NCBI RefSeq assembly: GCF_000174355.1
Contig: NZ_ACIS01000004.1
Location: forward strand, 1 to 64,000
Direction of reading: 5' to 3'
Length of the DNA: 64,000 nt
Source of the DNA: Pseudogulbenkiania ferrooxidans 2002
GTDB taxonomy: Bacteria > Pseudomonadota > Gammaproteobacteria > Burkholderiales > Chromobacteriaceae
A model generated the notes under the pieces. That model ran no database searches. It was not told the DNA's origin and saw only the letters and a program-made list of their open reading frames with translations. Positions 8,333 to 18,320 of this stretch are shown here, in pieces (the stretch's first letter is position 1; each line of letters opens with the position of its first letter). The position numbers and the translations under genes are program-made.

Positions 8333-11300
8333 ATGACACACCTGCCAGACCATCAGCCCGATACCTGTCACTCCCCTGTTTCCGCATTTCCCCTGACCGA
8401 ACTGCAGCACGCCTACTGGCTCGGTGAGCAGGATGCCTACCGCCTGCATACGCCGGCCTTCCTGCATCGCTGCTTTTTCACCGCGACACTGGACGTTCCC
8501 TTGCTGGAGCGATCGATTCTCGCGGTGGTGCGCTCGCAGCCCTCGCTCACGGTCGAAATCCTGAGCGACGGCACCCAGCGCCCGTTGCCGCCGCCGGAGC
8601 GCATCGCGCTGCCGCTCAACGATTACCGCCATGTATCGCCGGACGGGGCCAGGACCTACCTGGCCGAGCGCAAGGCCACGCTGGAGTCCGAGCTGCCGCC
8701 GTTTGGGCGCGGTCTGCAGTTTTCCTGTTTCATCGACCAGGTGGCCGACGGCTACTACGTCCACTTCCTGTTCCGCCTGATCGCCTTCGACGCGATGTCG
8801 ATGTGGCTATTCCTGAACGATATGTGCGGCGTCTACCTCGGGCGTCCCGCTCCCCAGCCGCAAGCGGCGAGCTTTGCCGATTTCGTCCAGCTGCGCCGCC
8901 AGCAGACGCGCACGCTGGGCTATCAGCGTTCGCTGCAGTACTGGCAGGAACGCGCCAAGGAACTGCCCAACGCGCCGGAGCTGCCGCTGGTCGATCACGA
9001 CGCGATTCCGGAGAAGTCGGAGTTCCGCCGCATCCGCATCAGCCTCAACGCCCGCCAGGTCGAGGCGCTGTACGAGCAGGCGCGCCGCTGCGGCGTCAGC
9101 GTCAACAGCCTGTTGTGCACCATGTACGCCGACGTGCTGCGGCTGTGGTCGAAGAACCCGAACTTCATCATCAACATGCTGGCAACCCACCGGCCGAACG
9201 ACGACGACCGCTTCGCCCACGTGTTCGGCAACTTCGGCAGCACCATGCCGGTCGAGGCGGTGGAGGTAGAGGGCGGCCTGCGCGAGCGCGCTCGTGCGCT
9301 GCAGCGCAAGATGTTCCGCGACCTGAAACACATGCAGGTCTCCGGCGTCGAGGTGATCCGCGCCATGGGCCGCAGCGGCAGCGTCGTGCCGGCCATGCCG
9401 GTGGTGTTCGCCAGCTCGTTGGGCCTGCCGATGGGCAAGCTGCTGAGCCCGGTCGACCTGGGCTGGGAAATTCGTGCCGGCGGCCTGCAGACCCCGCAGG
9501 TGCTGCTCGACTGCCAGGTCTACATGGACGGCGAGCAGCTGACCCTGAACTGGGACTACGTGGTCGAGGCCTTCCAGCCGGGCGTGGTGGAGGACATGTT
9601 CCAGTCCTTCGGCGATCAGCTGCTGGATCTGATCGATGGCAGCTCCGCCGACACCCCGCAATTGCCGCTCGTGCCGCCGCGCAACCTCGCCGCGCGCCAG
9701 ACCGCCAACGCCTCGGCAAAGCCGCTGCCGACCGGCCTGCTGCACAACTTCTTCGCCGCAGCCTGTCACCAGTACCCGCAGCGCCCAGCCATCATCAGCG
9801 AAGCGCGCACCCTGTCGTACGACGAGCTGTGGCGCCTGACCACCCGCCTGGCCGCCCAGTTGCGCGACAACGACGTTGGCCGAAACGATCTGGTCGCCAT
9901 CGTCGCGCGGCGCGGCTGGCGCCAGGTGTCGGCGGCGATGGCCACGGTGCAGGCCGGCGGCGCCTACCTGCCGGTTTCCAGCGAACTGCCGGCCGAGCGC
10001 AAGGCATGGCTGCTCGGCCAACAGGGGGTGAAAGTGGCGCTGGTCGAGCGCGATCTGGCCGACGGCTTCGAGCTGCCGGCCGGCGTCACCATGCTGATTC
10101 TGGAAGACGTGCTGCCCGACGGTGAACCCGGCCCGGCGGTGGACCTGCCAGCGGTGCAGGGCGAGCTGGACCTGGCCTACGTGATCTTCACCTCCGGTTC
10201 CACCGGCCAGCCCAAGGGCGTGATGATCGACCACCGCGGCGCGGTCAACACCATCCAGGACATCATCGATCGCTTCGGCCTGACGCCGGAAGACCGCGTG
10301 ATCGGCATCTCGGCGTTCAACTTCGACCTGTCGGTGTACGACATCTTCGCCAGCCTGGGCACCGGTGCCGCGCTGGTGTTGCCGCCGTACAGCGAAACGC
10401 CGTCGCCGGACGACTGGGCGCGCATGGTGCGCGAGCACCAGGTGTCGGTATGGAACACCGTGCCGGCGCTGCTGGAGATGCAGATCGAGTACCTGGGCGC
10501 GCGCGCCGCCAGCGAGCTGGCGTCGCTGCGCCTGGTGATGCTCAGCGGCGACTGGATTCCGGTCAGCCTGCCGGGGCGCCTGGCCGCGCAGCTGCCTCAC
10601 ACCGTGCTGATCGGCATGGGCGGCGCCACCGAGGCATCGATCTGGTCCAACTACTTCGTGGTCGACCGCGTCGACCCGAGCTGGAAGAGCATTCCCTACG
10701 GCTGGCCGCTGGCCAACCAGCACTTCCATGTGCTGACCCGCGACCTGCGCCACGCGCCGACCGGCGTGCCGGGCGAGCTGTACATCGGCGGCATCGGCGT
10801 GGCCAAGGGCTACTACAACGACCCGGAACGCACCGCCGCCAGCTTCATCACCCATCCGCAAACCGGTGAGCGGCTGTACCGCACCGGCGACATGGGGCGC
10901 TACCACGACAGCGGCTACCTCGAATTCCTCGGCCGCAACGACGACCAGGTGAAAATCCGTGGCTTCCGCATCGAGCTGGGCGAAATCGACGCCGTGCTCG
11001 ACCGCTGTCCGGGGGTGCGCAGCGCCGCCACCATCGTGCGGCAGGGCCACAGCCAGGACCGCCAGCTGGTGACGCTGTACGTGCCGGAAAACGACAGCGT
11101 CGCGAGGCGGCGCTGCGCGAGCATCTGGCGCGCACGCTGCCCGACTACATGGTGCCGGCGCAGTTCATCGCACTGGAGCAGATTCCGGTCACGGCCAACG
11201 GCAAGGTCAACCGCAAGGCGCTGGCCGACATCGCCGCCGCGCTGCCGCCGGTCGAACGCGAGAAGCGCGCGCCGCGCAACGCCGACGAACAGCGCCTGGC

Positions 11301-12330
11301 CGGCATCTGGCAGACGCTGCTGAACATCGACGCGCCGGGCATCGACGACAACTTCTTCGAGCAGGGCGGCACCTCGCTGTTGGCGGTGCGCCTGCTCAAC
11401 GCCATCGCCGCCGAGTTCGGCAAGAGCCTGCCGCTGGCGTCCCTGCTGCGCCACGGCACCATCGCCGCCCAGGCAGAGCTGTTGGCGCAGGACGCGGCGG
11501 CTTCGTCCGGGCGCAGTCCGCTGGTCGTGCTGCGCGACGGCAGCGAGAGCACGCTGGTGGTGGTGCACCCGGTGGGCGGCAACGTGCTGTGCTACCGCGA
11601 ACTGACCGCCCTGGTGCCGGATGGCATGGCCGTGCTGGCGCTGCAGTCGCCGGGCGACGGTAGCGAACGCGAGGTCGGCGAACTGGCCGCGCGCTACATC
11701 GAAGCGCTGTCCGGCCAGCTCGGGGCGTGGCGGCCGCTGCATCTGCTGGGGTGGTCGATGGGCGGTGTCATCGCCCAGGAAATGACGCGCCAGCTGGAAG
11801 CCCGCGGCATCGCCCCGCTCGGCCTGACCCTGATCGACAGCTGTCAATCGGCCGACAGCCGCACGGCCAGCCGTCTGGAAGGCTACGCGCTGCTGCGCAA
11901 CTTCGTGCGCGATCTTCTGGGCAGCACCCCGGTGCCGGAGGCCTTTGCCGCCATCGAAACCCTGGACGCGGGCCGGCAGCCCGAGGCCGCCCTGGCCGTG
12001 CTGCGCGACACCGTGGCGAGCGCAGGCCAGCTCTCGCTGCCGGAGTTCGTCACGCTGCTCGGCGAATACCAGGCCAACTACAACGCCCTGGTACGCCATG
12101 CGCCGCACGCGATCAGCACGCCGACGCGCCTGTTCCGCGCCACCCGCAAGCAGCAGTTCCCACTGCTGACCCCCTTCGCCATGCCGGATGGCGGCCACCT
12201 GGAGGTGGTGGCGATGGACGAGGATCACTTCTCCATCGTTCAGGGCGAGGCGCTGCGCGCGATCGTGGCGCAGGTGCTGCGCCAGGGCAGCGGAGCGGAC
12301 CAAACGTTGGCCGAACAACCGCTGCGTTGA
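8333..12330 (+). CDS. one-module NRPS, Cy-A-T-TE, predicted cysteine-activating; one frameshift
   Basis: About 1,330 residues in two frames joined near 11099-11104, where one base appears to be missing: YVPENDSV runs on as EAALREHLARTLPDYMVPAQF after a -1 shift. Cy domain (~19-440): FPLTELQHAYWLG, PNAPELPL, SVNSLLCTMYADVLRLW, PVVFASSLG, QTPQVLLDCQ. Adenylation domain (~460-990): FTSGSTGQPKG at 619-629; the specificity residues read D665, L666, Y669, N708, M736, S738, M762, I770, W771 plus the conserved Lys of NGKVNRKAL. This is close to the cysteine code DLYNLSLIWK. Carrier domain: FFEQGGTSLL with the attachment Ser at 11374. Thioesterase: GWSMGG and a late DEDHF His. The Cy domain is unusual: R148 replaces the first Asp of DxxxxDxxS, and A360 replaces the Thr of PVVFTS. 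Efflux, oxidoreductase and PPTase genes follow in the same direction. Confidence 0.85.
9875..9884 (+). repeat. DUS-like word GTTGGCCGAA, copy 2
   Basis: Inside the NRPS adenylation region, read as Val-Gly-Arg, a different frame from copy 1. Left flank is AACGAC. Confidence 0.65.
12306..12315 (+). repeat. DUS-like word GTTGGCCGAA, copy 3
   Basis: At the very 3' end of the NRPS gene, read as Leu-Ala-Glu five codons before the stop. Left flank is CCAAAC. Confidence 0.65.
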
Positions 12331-12474
12331 GCATACCCCCGATCAACCACGCGATACGCCCCCGGCCGCTCAATCCCGGCGTCCGCCACTGGTGGCGCCG
12401 GGGTGTGACCGTGCCGGACACGGCTGCCCGCCGCTCTGGTGGGCGGCACACCGGATACCCTACGGAGTTGTTGC

Positions 12475-13608
12475 ATGACCAACAAAACTGAGCTTTCTCC
12501 CGGCTCGCCCCTGCCGACGGGACAGGCCCCGTCCCACCCCGCGGCTTCCGGCCGCGGCGCTCGCAAGGGGCGCCTGATTCTGGCCCTGATCCTGCTGGCG
12601 ACGGCGGCGGTGGCCGGCCGCATGTGGTGGCGCAGCCATTACTTCGAAGAAACCGACAACGCCTACCTGGCCGGCCACGTCAGCACCATCTCGCCGCGCA
12701 TTGCTGGGGTGGTGCACCAGGTGCTGGTGAGCGACAACCAGCTGGTACGCGCCGGCGATCCCTTGCTCGAACTGGATGCGGCCGACCAGGAGGTGAAGAT
12801 CGCCCAGATCAAGGCGCAGATCGCCCAGACCGACGAGCAGGTGCGCCAGATCGCCGAACAGCTGGAACAGGCCCGTGCCGAAGCGCAGGCCGCGCAGGCG
12901 CTGGTGGCGCGCGCCGCGGCGCAGTTCCAGCGCAACGACGCCGAAGCCAAGCGGGTGAGCGCACTGCACGACGTGCAGCTCAAGTCGGTGTCGAAGTCCG
13001 AGCTGGAAGGCGCCATCGCCGCGCGCGACAGCGCCGCAGCCGAGGCGCAGGCGCAGCAGTTCCAGGCCAAGGCCGCCAGCGCCAAGAGCGGATCGGTGGC
13101 AGCCGCCCGCGCCGCCGCCCTGGCGCAGAAAAAGGTGCTCGCCGCCCAGCTGCGCGACGCCGAACTCCAGCTCAAGTACACCCGCATCGTCGCCCCGGTC
13201 GACGGTCGCATCGGCAAGAAGAGCGTGGAGGTGGGTACGCGGGTGCAGGCCGGCCAGCAGTTGCTGGCGATCGTCCAGGACGGGGTCTGGGTGAACGCCA
13301 ACTTCAAGGAAACCCAGCTGCACGACCTGTACCCCGGGCAGCAGGCGACGGTGAGGATCGACGCCTTCCCGGGGCGGACGTTCAGCGGCAAGGTTGACAG
13401 TTTCGCGCCGGCGTCGGGCGCGCAGTTCGCGCTGCTGCCGCCGGATAATGCCACCGGCAACTTCACCAAGATCGTGCAGCGCATCCCGGTGAAAGTGCTG
13501 CTCGATCCCAACGACGTCAAGGCGATGGGCGGGCGTCTGGCGCCCGGCATGTCGGCGTTCGTGGAAGTCGACCTGCGCCAGGGTGCCCCAGCCGGCACGG
13601 TGCGCTGA
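12475..13608 (+). CDS. EmrA/HlyD-type periplasmic adaptor of a drug exporter
   Basis: A 377-residue membrane fusion protein. One transmembrane helix (~33-49) is followed by DNAYLAGHVSTISPRIAGVV, the lipoyl half-motif of EmrA/HlyD proteins. A long Ala/Gln/Glu-rich coiled coil (~105-215) comes next, then the second lipoyl half (YTRIVAPVDGRIGKKSVEVGTRV) and a beta-barrel domain. It bridges the inner-membrane pump and the outer-membrane channel. CGGAG stands seven bases before the ATG at 12475. Its stop overlaps the next gene's start (TGATG), showing tight co-translation. With the next two genes it forms a complete tripartite exporter, probably for the NRPS product. Confidence 0.9.
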   Translation: MTNKTELSPGSPLPTGQAPSHPAASGRGARKGRLILALILLATAAVAGRMWWRSHYFEETDNAYLAGHVSTISPRIAGVVHQVLVSDNQLVRAGDPLLELDAADQEVKIAQIKAQIAQTDEQVRQIAEQLEQARAEAQAAQALVARAAAQFQRNDAEAKRVSALHDVQLKSVSKSELEGAIAARDSAAAEAQAQQFQAKAASAKSGSVAAARAAALAQKKVLAAQLRDAELQLKYTRIVAPVDGRIGKKSVEVGTRVQAGQQLLAIVQDGVWVNANFKETQLHDLYPGQQATVRIDAFPGRTFSGKVDSFAPASGAQFALLPPDNATGNFTKIVQRIPVKVLLDPNDVKAMGGRLAPGMSAFVEVDLRQGAPAGTVR

Positions 13609-15215
13609 TGGCGGCCATGGCTGAAAAAACCGCCGTTGCCGCGCGCCCCATGCCGCCGCCCGCCGCCGTGCTGCCGTTGCCCGAACCGGCGGTCGACGCG
13701 CGCACCTGGATCGCCATTTTTGCCGCGATCCTCGGCGTGTTCATGGCGATTCTGGATATCCAGGTCACCAACGCGTCGCTGCGCGAGATTCGCGGTGCGC
13801 TGTCGGCCACGGTGGAGGAGGGGTCGTGGATGACCACCTCTTACCTGGCGGCCGAAGTGGTGGTGATTCCGCTCACCGCTTTCTTCGTGCGGGTGTTCGG
13901 CGCGCGCGCCTACATGCTCGGCAATGTCGTGCTGTTCCTGGTGTTTTCCACGCTGTGCGGCTACGCCTGGAACCTGCCGTCGATGATCGTGTTCCGCGCG
14001 CTGCAGGGCTTCACCGGCGGCGCGCTGATCCCGACGGCGATGACGCTGATCCTGACCCGGCTGCCGCCCTCCAAGCGCACCATCGGGCTGGCGTGGCTGA
14101 TGCTGTCGAGCACTATGGCGCCGGCCTTCGGCCCGACGCTGGGCGGCGTGCTGACCAACTTCTACGGCTGGCCGTCGATCTTCTTCATCAACTGGGCGCC
14201 GGGCGTGCTGATGCTGGCCGGGCTGGCCTACGGCCTCAAGCGCGAGCCGCTGCAGTTGAAGCTGTTGCGCGAGGCCGACTGGCTGGCGATCACGGCGATG
14301 ACGGTCGGGCTGGGGTCGCTGATCGTGTTCCTCGAAGAAGGCAACAGCAAGGACTGGTTCGCGTCCGATCTGATCCGCGCCTGCGCGCTGGCGGCGCTGC
14401 TGGGCATCGTGGCGTGGGTGGCCATCCTGCAGAGCCGCGGCAAGCCCTTCGTTAACCTCGCGCTGTTCGCGCGCCGCACCTTCGGCGTGTCGTCGCTGGT
14501 CGGCGCGGCGGCCGGCATGGGGCTGTACGGCTCGACCTTCGTGCTGCCCTTGTTCCTGTCCGAGATCGCCGGTTACAACTCGCTGCAGATCGGCGAGGTG
14601 ATCATGTGGATGGGGTTGCCGCAGATCGTGATGATGCCGCTGGCCGCGGCGTTCGCGAAGCGCTTCGACAACCGCGTCATCTGCTCGCTCGGGCTGCTGC
14701 TGTTCGCCAGTTCCTGCTTCATGAATGCCACCATGGACGCCACCACCGGCTACGACCAGCTGGTGTTCTCGCAGGTGCTGCGTGCGCTCGGCCAGCCGCT
14801 GATCGTGCTGACCTTGTCGAACTTTGCCATCCACCGTATCGAGGCGGCCAACCTGTCGTCGGCGTCCGGCCTGTACAACATGTCACGGATTCTCGGCGGC
14901 GCGGTCGGTACCGCGGTGCTGGCCACCACCATCACCTGGCGCGAGCACTTCCACTCGGCGCGTATCGGCGAGTCGGTATCGCTGTTTTCCGACGCCGTGC
15001 AGGAGCGGCTGGGGCAGCTCGGCAGCCAGTTCCTGGCGGGCAGCGGCGACCCGGTGGCCGCCCAGCAGCAGGCGCTTGCCGCCCTCGACCACCTGGTGCG
15101 CCGCGAAGCCTACGTTTTGGCCTACACCGACAGCTTTTTCATTCTGGGCTGCGTGCTGTTGGCCTCGATTGCCGTGATGTGGCTGGCCGACCGGGTGGTC
15201 GCCGGCGGCAAATGA
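13608..15215 (+). CDS. EmrB/QacA-type DHA2 major facilitator exporter
   Basis: A 535-residue 14-helix MFS pump. Signature pieces are FMAILDIQVTNASLREI in helix 1, FRALQGFTGGALIPTAMTLIL (motif C region), APAFGPTLGGVLTNFYGW, and PQIVMMPLAAAFAKRFDNR. It drives proton-coupled extrusion of amphipathic compounds and works with the adaptor encoded just upstream, whose stop overlaps this start. The N-terminal ~35 residues are Ala/Pro-rich and cytoplasmic. Substrate is unknown; position in the cluster suggests the NRPS-derived metabolite. Confidence 0.92.
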   Translation: MAAMAEKTAVAARPMPPPAAVLPLPEPAVDARTWIAIFAAILGVFMAILDIQVTNASLREIRGALSATVEEGSWMTTSYLAAEVVVIPLTAFFVRVFGARAYMLGNVVLFLVFSTLCGYAWNLPSMIVFRALQGFTGGALIPTAMTLILTRLPPSKRTIGLAWLMLSSTMAPAFGPTLGGVLTNFYGWPSIFFINWAPGVLMLAGLAYGLKREPLQLKLLREADWLAITAMTVGLGSLIVFLEEGNSKDWFASDLIRACALAALLGIVAWVAILQSRGKPFVNLALFARRTFGVSSLVGAAAGMGLYGSTFVLPLFLSEIAGYNSLQIGEVIMWMGLPQIVMMPLAAAFAKRFDNRVICSLGLLLFASSCFMNATMDATTGYDQLVFSQVLRALGQPLIVLTLSNFAIHRIEAANLSSASGLYNMSRILGGAVGTAVLATTITWREHFHSARIGESVSLFSDAVQERLGQLGSQFLAGSGDPVAAQQQALAALDHLVRREAYVLAYTDSFFILGCVLLASIAVMWLADRVVAGGK

Positions 15216-15246
15216 CCGCCTGGCGTAACGATTCAAGAGAAAGACC

Positions 15247-16671
15247 ATGTTGAAAAAAACCATGATCTGCACGGTGCTGGCCTCGCTGCTGGCGGGCTGC
15301 GCCACCCCGGCGCTGCAACCGCCGGCGCCGACCGAGCTGGTGCCGGCGAGCTACCAGCACGCCGGCGCGCCCGCGGCGCACGACCTGCCGCGCCAGTGGT
15401 GGCGGCTGTACCACGACGCCACGCTGAACCAGCTGGTGGAAACCACGCTGCGCGACAACCCCTATACCCAGGTGGCGCACCTGCGCCAGATCGCCGCCGA
15501 GGCGCAGACCCGGCTGGCCAACGCCGACCGCTTGCCGCAGCTGAACGCCGGCGTCGGTTTCAGCAATTCGCGCACCTCGACCAATACCGCGCTGGGCCAG
15601 ATTCTGGGCCATCAGACCATCAGTGGCGACAAGATCACCGCCGGCTTCGATGCCGCCTGGCAGATCGACGTGTGGAACCGGGTCGGCTACGCCGTGGCGG
15701 CGGCCAAGGCCGGGGTGGAGGCGGAGCAGGCCTTCGCCCGCATGGTCGAGCAGACGCTGAGCTGGGAGGTGGCGACCACCTATTGGCAGTACCGCCTGGC
15801 CGAATCCGACCTGACGCTGTTGACCGACATCCGCCAGCAGCGCGCCGAAGCCGAAAGCGTGCAGGCCGGACGCTTCGATGCCGGGCTGAGCAGCGAGCTC
15901 GACCTGGCGCGGGCGCGCCTCGAACTCAAGAATGCCGATGTCGAGATCGAGGACGCCCGCAAGCGCCTGAGCCTGGCCGAGCACGAGCTGGCCACGCTGA
16001 CGGTCAAGCCGGTGGCGGAATTCAGCGTGCCGCGCGATGCAGCGTACCGTCTGCCGGATGTGCCCGCGATCAGCCCCGGCCTGCCGGCGTCCATCTTGCG
16101 CCAGCGCCCGGACCTGGCGCAGTCGGCGCAGAACATCCGCGCCTTGCTGGCGCAGAAGGAAATCGCCGACACCGCGTTCTACCCGTCGATCAGCCTCACC
16201 GGCAACTTCGGCTTCGCCTCGATGGAGCTGCGCAACCTCACCAACAGCGATTCGCGCCAGTTCACCCTGGGGCCGCTGGCCATCTCGCTGCCGATTCTCG
16301 ACGGCGGCCGCATCCGCGCCAACCAGAAAATCGCCGACGCGCGCTACCAGGAGGCGCTCAACGTCCACAAGGTGCAGCTGTTGATCGCGCTGCGCGAAGT
16401 CGACGATGCGCTGACCGAGGTGGAATCGTGCCGCACCCAGGCCGGGCTGCTCGACGCGGCGCTGGAATCGGCGCGGCGCGTGTCCCTGCTGGCCAAGGCG
16501 CGCTACGACAAGGGCGCGGTCAACTACCTGGAAGTGACCCAGGCCGAGCGCGACCTGTCGACGGCCGAGCTCAAGTTCCGGCGCAACCAGCTGAAGGGGC
16601 TGCTGGCCTCGACCCAGCTGGTGTACGTGCTGGGCGGCGGCTGGAAAGACGAGGCGGCGCCGACGCGCTGA
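15247..16671 (+). CDS. NodT-family outer-membrane efflux lipoprotein
   Basis: A 474-residue TolC-like outer-membrane factor of the NodT/OprM subfamily. A lipoprotein signal ends in LLAGC, with Cys18 as the lipidation site. Two homologous helical repeats follow, marked by WWRLYHDATLNQLVETTLRDNPYT in the first and LPASILRQRPDLAQSAQNI and ALREVDDALTEVESC in the second. It forms the trimeric exit duct of the exporter made with the two preceding genes. GAGAAAGACC precedes the ATG, 31 bases after the pump gene. Confidence 0.92.
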   Translation: MLKKTMICTVLASLLAGCATPALQPPAPTELVPASYQHAGAPAAHDLPRQWWRLYHDATLNQLVETTLRDNPYTQVAHLRQIAAEAQTRLANADRLPQLNAGVGFSNSRTSTNTALGQILGHQTISGDKITAGFDAAWQIDVWNRVGYAVAAAKAGVEAEQAFARMVEQTLSWEVATTYWQYRLAESDLTLLTDIRQQRAEAESVQAGRFDAGLSSELDLARARLELKNADVEIEDARKRLSLAEHELATLTVKPVAEFSVPRDAAYRLPDVPAISPGLPASILRQRPDLAQSAQNIRALLAQKEIADTAFYPSISLTGNFGFASMELRNLTNSDSRQFTLGPLAISLPILDGGRIRANQKIADARYQEALNVHKVQLLIALREVDDALTEVESCRTQAGLLDAALESARRVSLLAKARYDKGAVNYLEVTQAERDLSTAELKFRRNQLKGLLASTQLVYVLGGGWKDEAAPTR

Positions 16672-16739
16672 GCGGCGGCGCCCTACAGGAATCCGTACCC
16701 AAACTACTTGCTTGTGTTCATTTTTTAACGGGTGAAACC

Positions 16740-16949
16740 ATGTTCTATCAGAAAAATCTGCCGCTCTGGGAGCGGGTGCTGCGCGTCCTCGCCGGGATCG
16801 TCGTGATTGCCGTGACCCTGTCTCTGCCGCTGGTGGGCTGGCTGCGCACGCTGATCATCGCCAGCGCCGCGGCCTTCCTGTTCTTCGGCTTCATCGGCTT
16901 CTGCCCGGCTTGCGCCCTCGTCGGCCGCAAACTGGACGCAAAGAAATAA
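16740..16949 (+). CDS. DUF2892 small membrane protein
   Basis: A 69-residue protein with two hydrophobic helices (~15-35 and ~36-56). It carries the DUF2892 pattern NLPLWERVLRVLAGI at the start and GFIGFCPACALVGRKL at the end; the CPAC pair is typical of the membrane part of YgaP-like proteins. Here it has no rhodanese domain attached. GGGTGAAACC precedes the ATG. It lies between the exporter and the oxidoreductase in the same orientation. The family is associated with sulfur transfer, which would fit a cysteine-based product, but that link is inference. Confidence 0.8.
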   Translation: MFYQKNLPLWERVLRVLAGIVVIAVTLSLPLVGWLRTLIIASAAAFLFFGFIGFCPACALVGRKLDAKK

Positions 16950-17002
16950 CCGTCGGCTACCGGGCCGATGCGGCCCGTTACCCTCATATAGAGCAACACA
17001 CC

Positions 17003-18244
17003 ATGATTCAAACCATCGACACCATCATCATCGGCGGCGGGCAGGGCGGCCTTGCCACCAGCTATTACCTGAAGCAGCAGGGCCGCGAGCACCTGATCCT
17101 CGAGCAATCCGACCAGGCCGGTGCGGCCTGGCGCGACGGGCGCTGGGATTCCTTCACACTGGTCACCCCGAACTGGGCGTTCCGCCTGCCGGGAGCGGAG
17201 TACAGCGGCGACGCGCCGGGCGGCTTTCTCCATCGCGATGAAGTGGTCGACATCTTCGCCGGCTACGCCGGGAAGTTCGACCTGCCGCTGCGGCTCAACA
17301 CCCGGGTGAGCGCGGTCGAAGCCTGCCCGGAGGGCGGCTTCTGGGTGCGCACTGCGGACGCCACCTACCGGGCCCGCCACGTGGTGGTGGCCACCGGGCT
17401 GTTCCAGACGCCGCGCATCCCAAGGTTGGCCGAACACGTTCCGGCCGGCGTCGTCCAGCTGTATTCGGGCGACTACCGCAACCCGGCCCAGCTGCCCGAG
17501 GGTGGCGTCCTGGTGGTCGGCAGCTCGCAGTCGGGCTGCCAGATCGCTCAGGAGCTGCACCAGAGCGGCCGCCCGGTCTACCTGTGCACCAGCGGGGCGG
17601 GGCGCATTCCACGCACGTATCGCGGCCGCGACATCTTCGCCTGGGCGGCGCAGATGGGCTTTTCCGACCGCACCGTCGACCAGTTGCCGAGCCCCAAGGC
17701 CAAGTTCGCCGCCAACCCGCACATGGCCGGCAAGACCGACGGCGGCAGCCTCAACCTGCACCAGTTCGCGCGCGACGGCATCCGCCTGCTGGGGCGTCTG
17801 CAGGATGTGCAGGACGGCAAGGTGCTGCTGGCCGGCGACCTGCACGACAACCTGGCCAAGGCCGACAAGTTCGAGGCCGACATGCTGCAGGGCATCGACG
17901 CCTACATCGCCCAGGCCGGCATCGAGGCGCCGCTGGAAACCGTGCCGCACTGGCAGGACGGCTATGCGCTGGAGGCGCTCCGCGAGCTCGACCTCGCGGT
18001 GAGCGGCATCCGCACCATCATCTGGGCGATTGGCTACGATTTCGACTTCAGCCTGGTGAAATTCCCGATCTTCGACGAGGACGGCTACCCCATCCAGCAG
18101 CGCGGCCTGACTGCGCAACCGGGGCTGTACTTCGTCGGGCTGCCGTGGCTGCACAAGCAGAAATCGGGCCTCCTGGCCGGCGTGGCAGAGGACGCTGCCC
18201 ACATCGTCCAGAGCATCTGCACCGAGCCGGTCTGCTCCGCGTGA
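17003..18244 (+). CDS. flavin-dependent monooxygenase-like oxidoreductase (CzcO/FMO type)
   Basis: A 413-residue protein with an N-terminal FAD site IIIGGGQGGLATSYYL (~9-24) and a second dinucleotide site VLVVGSSQSGCQIAQEL near residue 170. It has the FMO/Baeyer-Villiger-like segments GAAWRDGRWDSFTLVTPNW, VVVATGLFQTPRIP and, at the C-terminus, GLYFVGLPWLHKQKSGLLAGVAEDA. Such enzymes use NADPH and O2 to oxidise N, S or carbonyl groups. In this cluster it is the only tailoring enzyme, so it may oxidise the thiazoline or thiol of the NRPS product. Its start is set by the Rossmann fold and a loose GAGCAA upstream; the upstream open codons lie inside the preceding gene. Confidence 0.85.
   Translation: MIQTIDTIIIGGGQGGLATSYYLKQQGREHLILEQSDQAGAAWRDGRWDSFTLVTPNWAFRLPGAEYSGDAPGGFLHRDEVVDIFAGYAGKFDLPLRLNTRVSAVEACPEGGFWVRTADATYRARHVVVATGLFQTPRIPRLAEHVPAGVVQLYSGDYRNPAQLPEGGVLVVGSSQSGCQIAQELHQSGRPVYLCTSGAGRIPRTYRGRDIFAWAAQMGFSDRTVDQLPSPKAKFAANPHMAGKTDGGSLNLHQFARDGIRLLGRLQDVQDGKVLLAGDLHDNLAKADKFEADMLQGIDAYIAQAGIEAPLETVPHWQDGYALEALRELDLAVSGIRTIIWAIGYDFDFSLVKFPIFDEDGYPIQQRGLTAQPGLYFVGLPWLHKQKSGLLAGVAEDAAHIVQSICTEPVCSA
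17425..17434 (+). repeat. DUS-like word GTTGGCCGAA, copy 4
   Basis: Inside the monooxygenase gene, read as Leu-Ala-Glu. The left flank CAAG extends it to AGGTTGGCCGAA, the longer form shared by six copies. Confidence 0.7.
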
Positions 18245-18320
18245 GTCTCGCCGTCGGTCGGGCCTCCTGCGGCCTGGCCGACGGGCTGCGCGGCAAGCTT
18301 GAGCCGAAGGGGGCGGGGCG

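Noticed and set aside
8807-11050. Long minus-strand frame opposite the NRPS
   Set aside because: Same cause: high GC leaves the antisense frame open. The plus strand has complete NRPS motifs.
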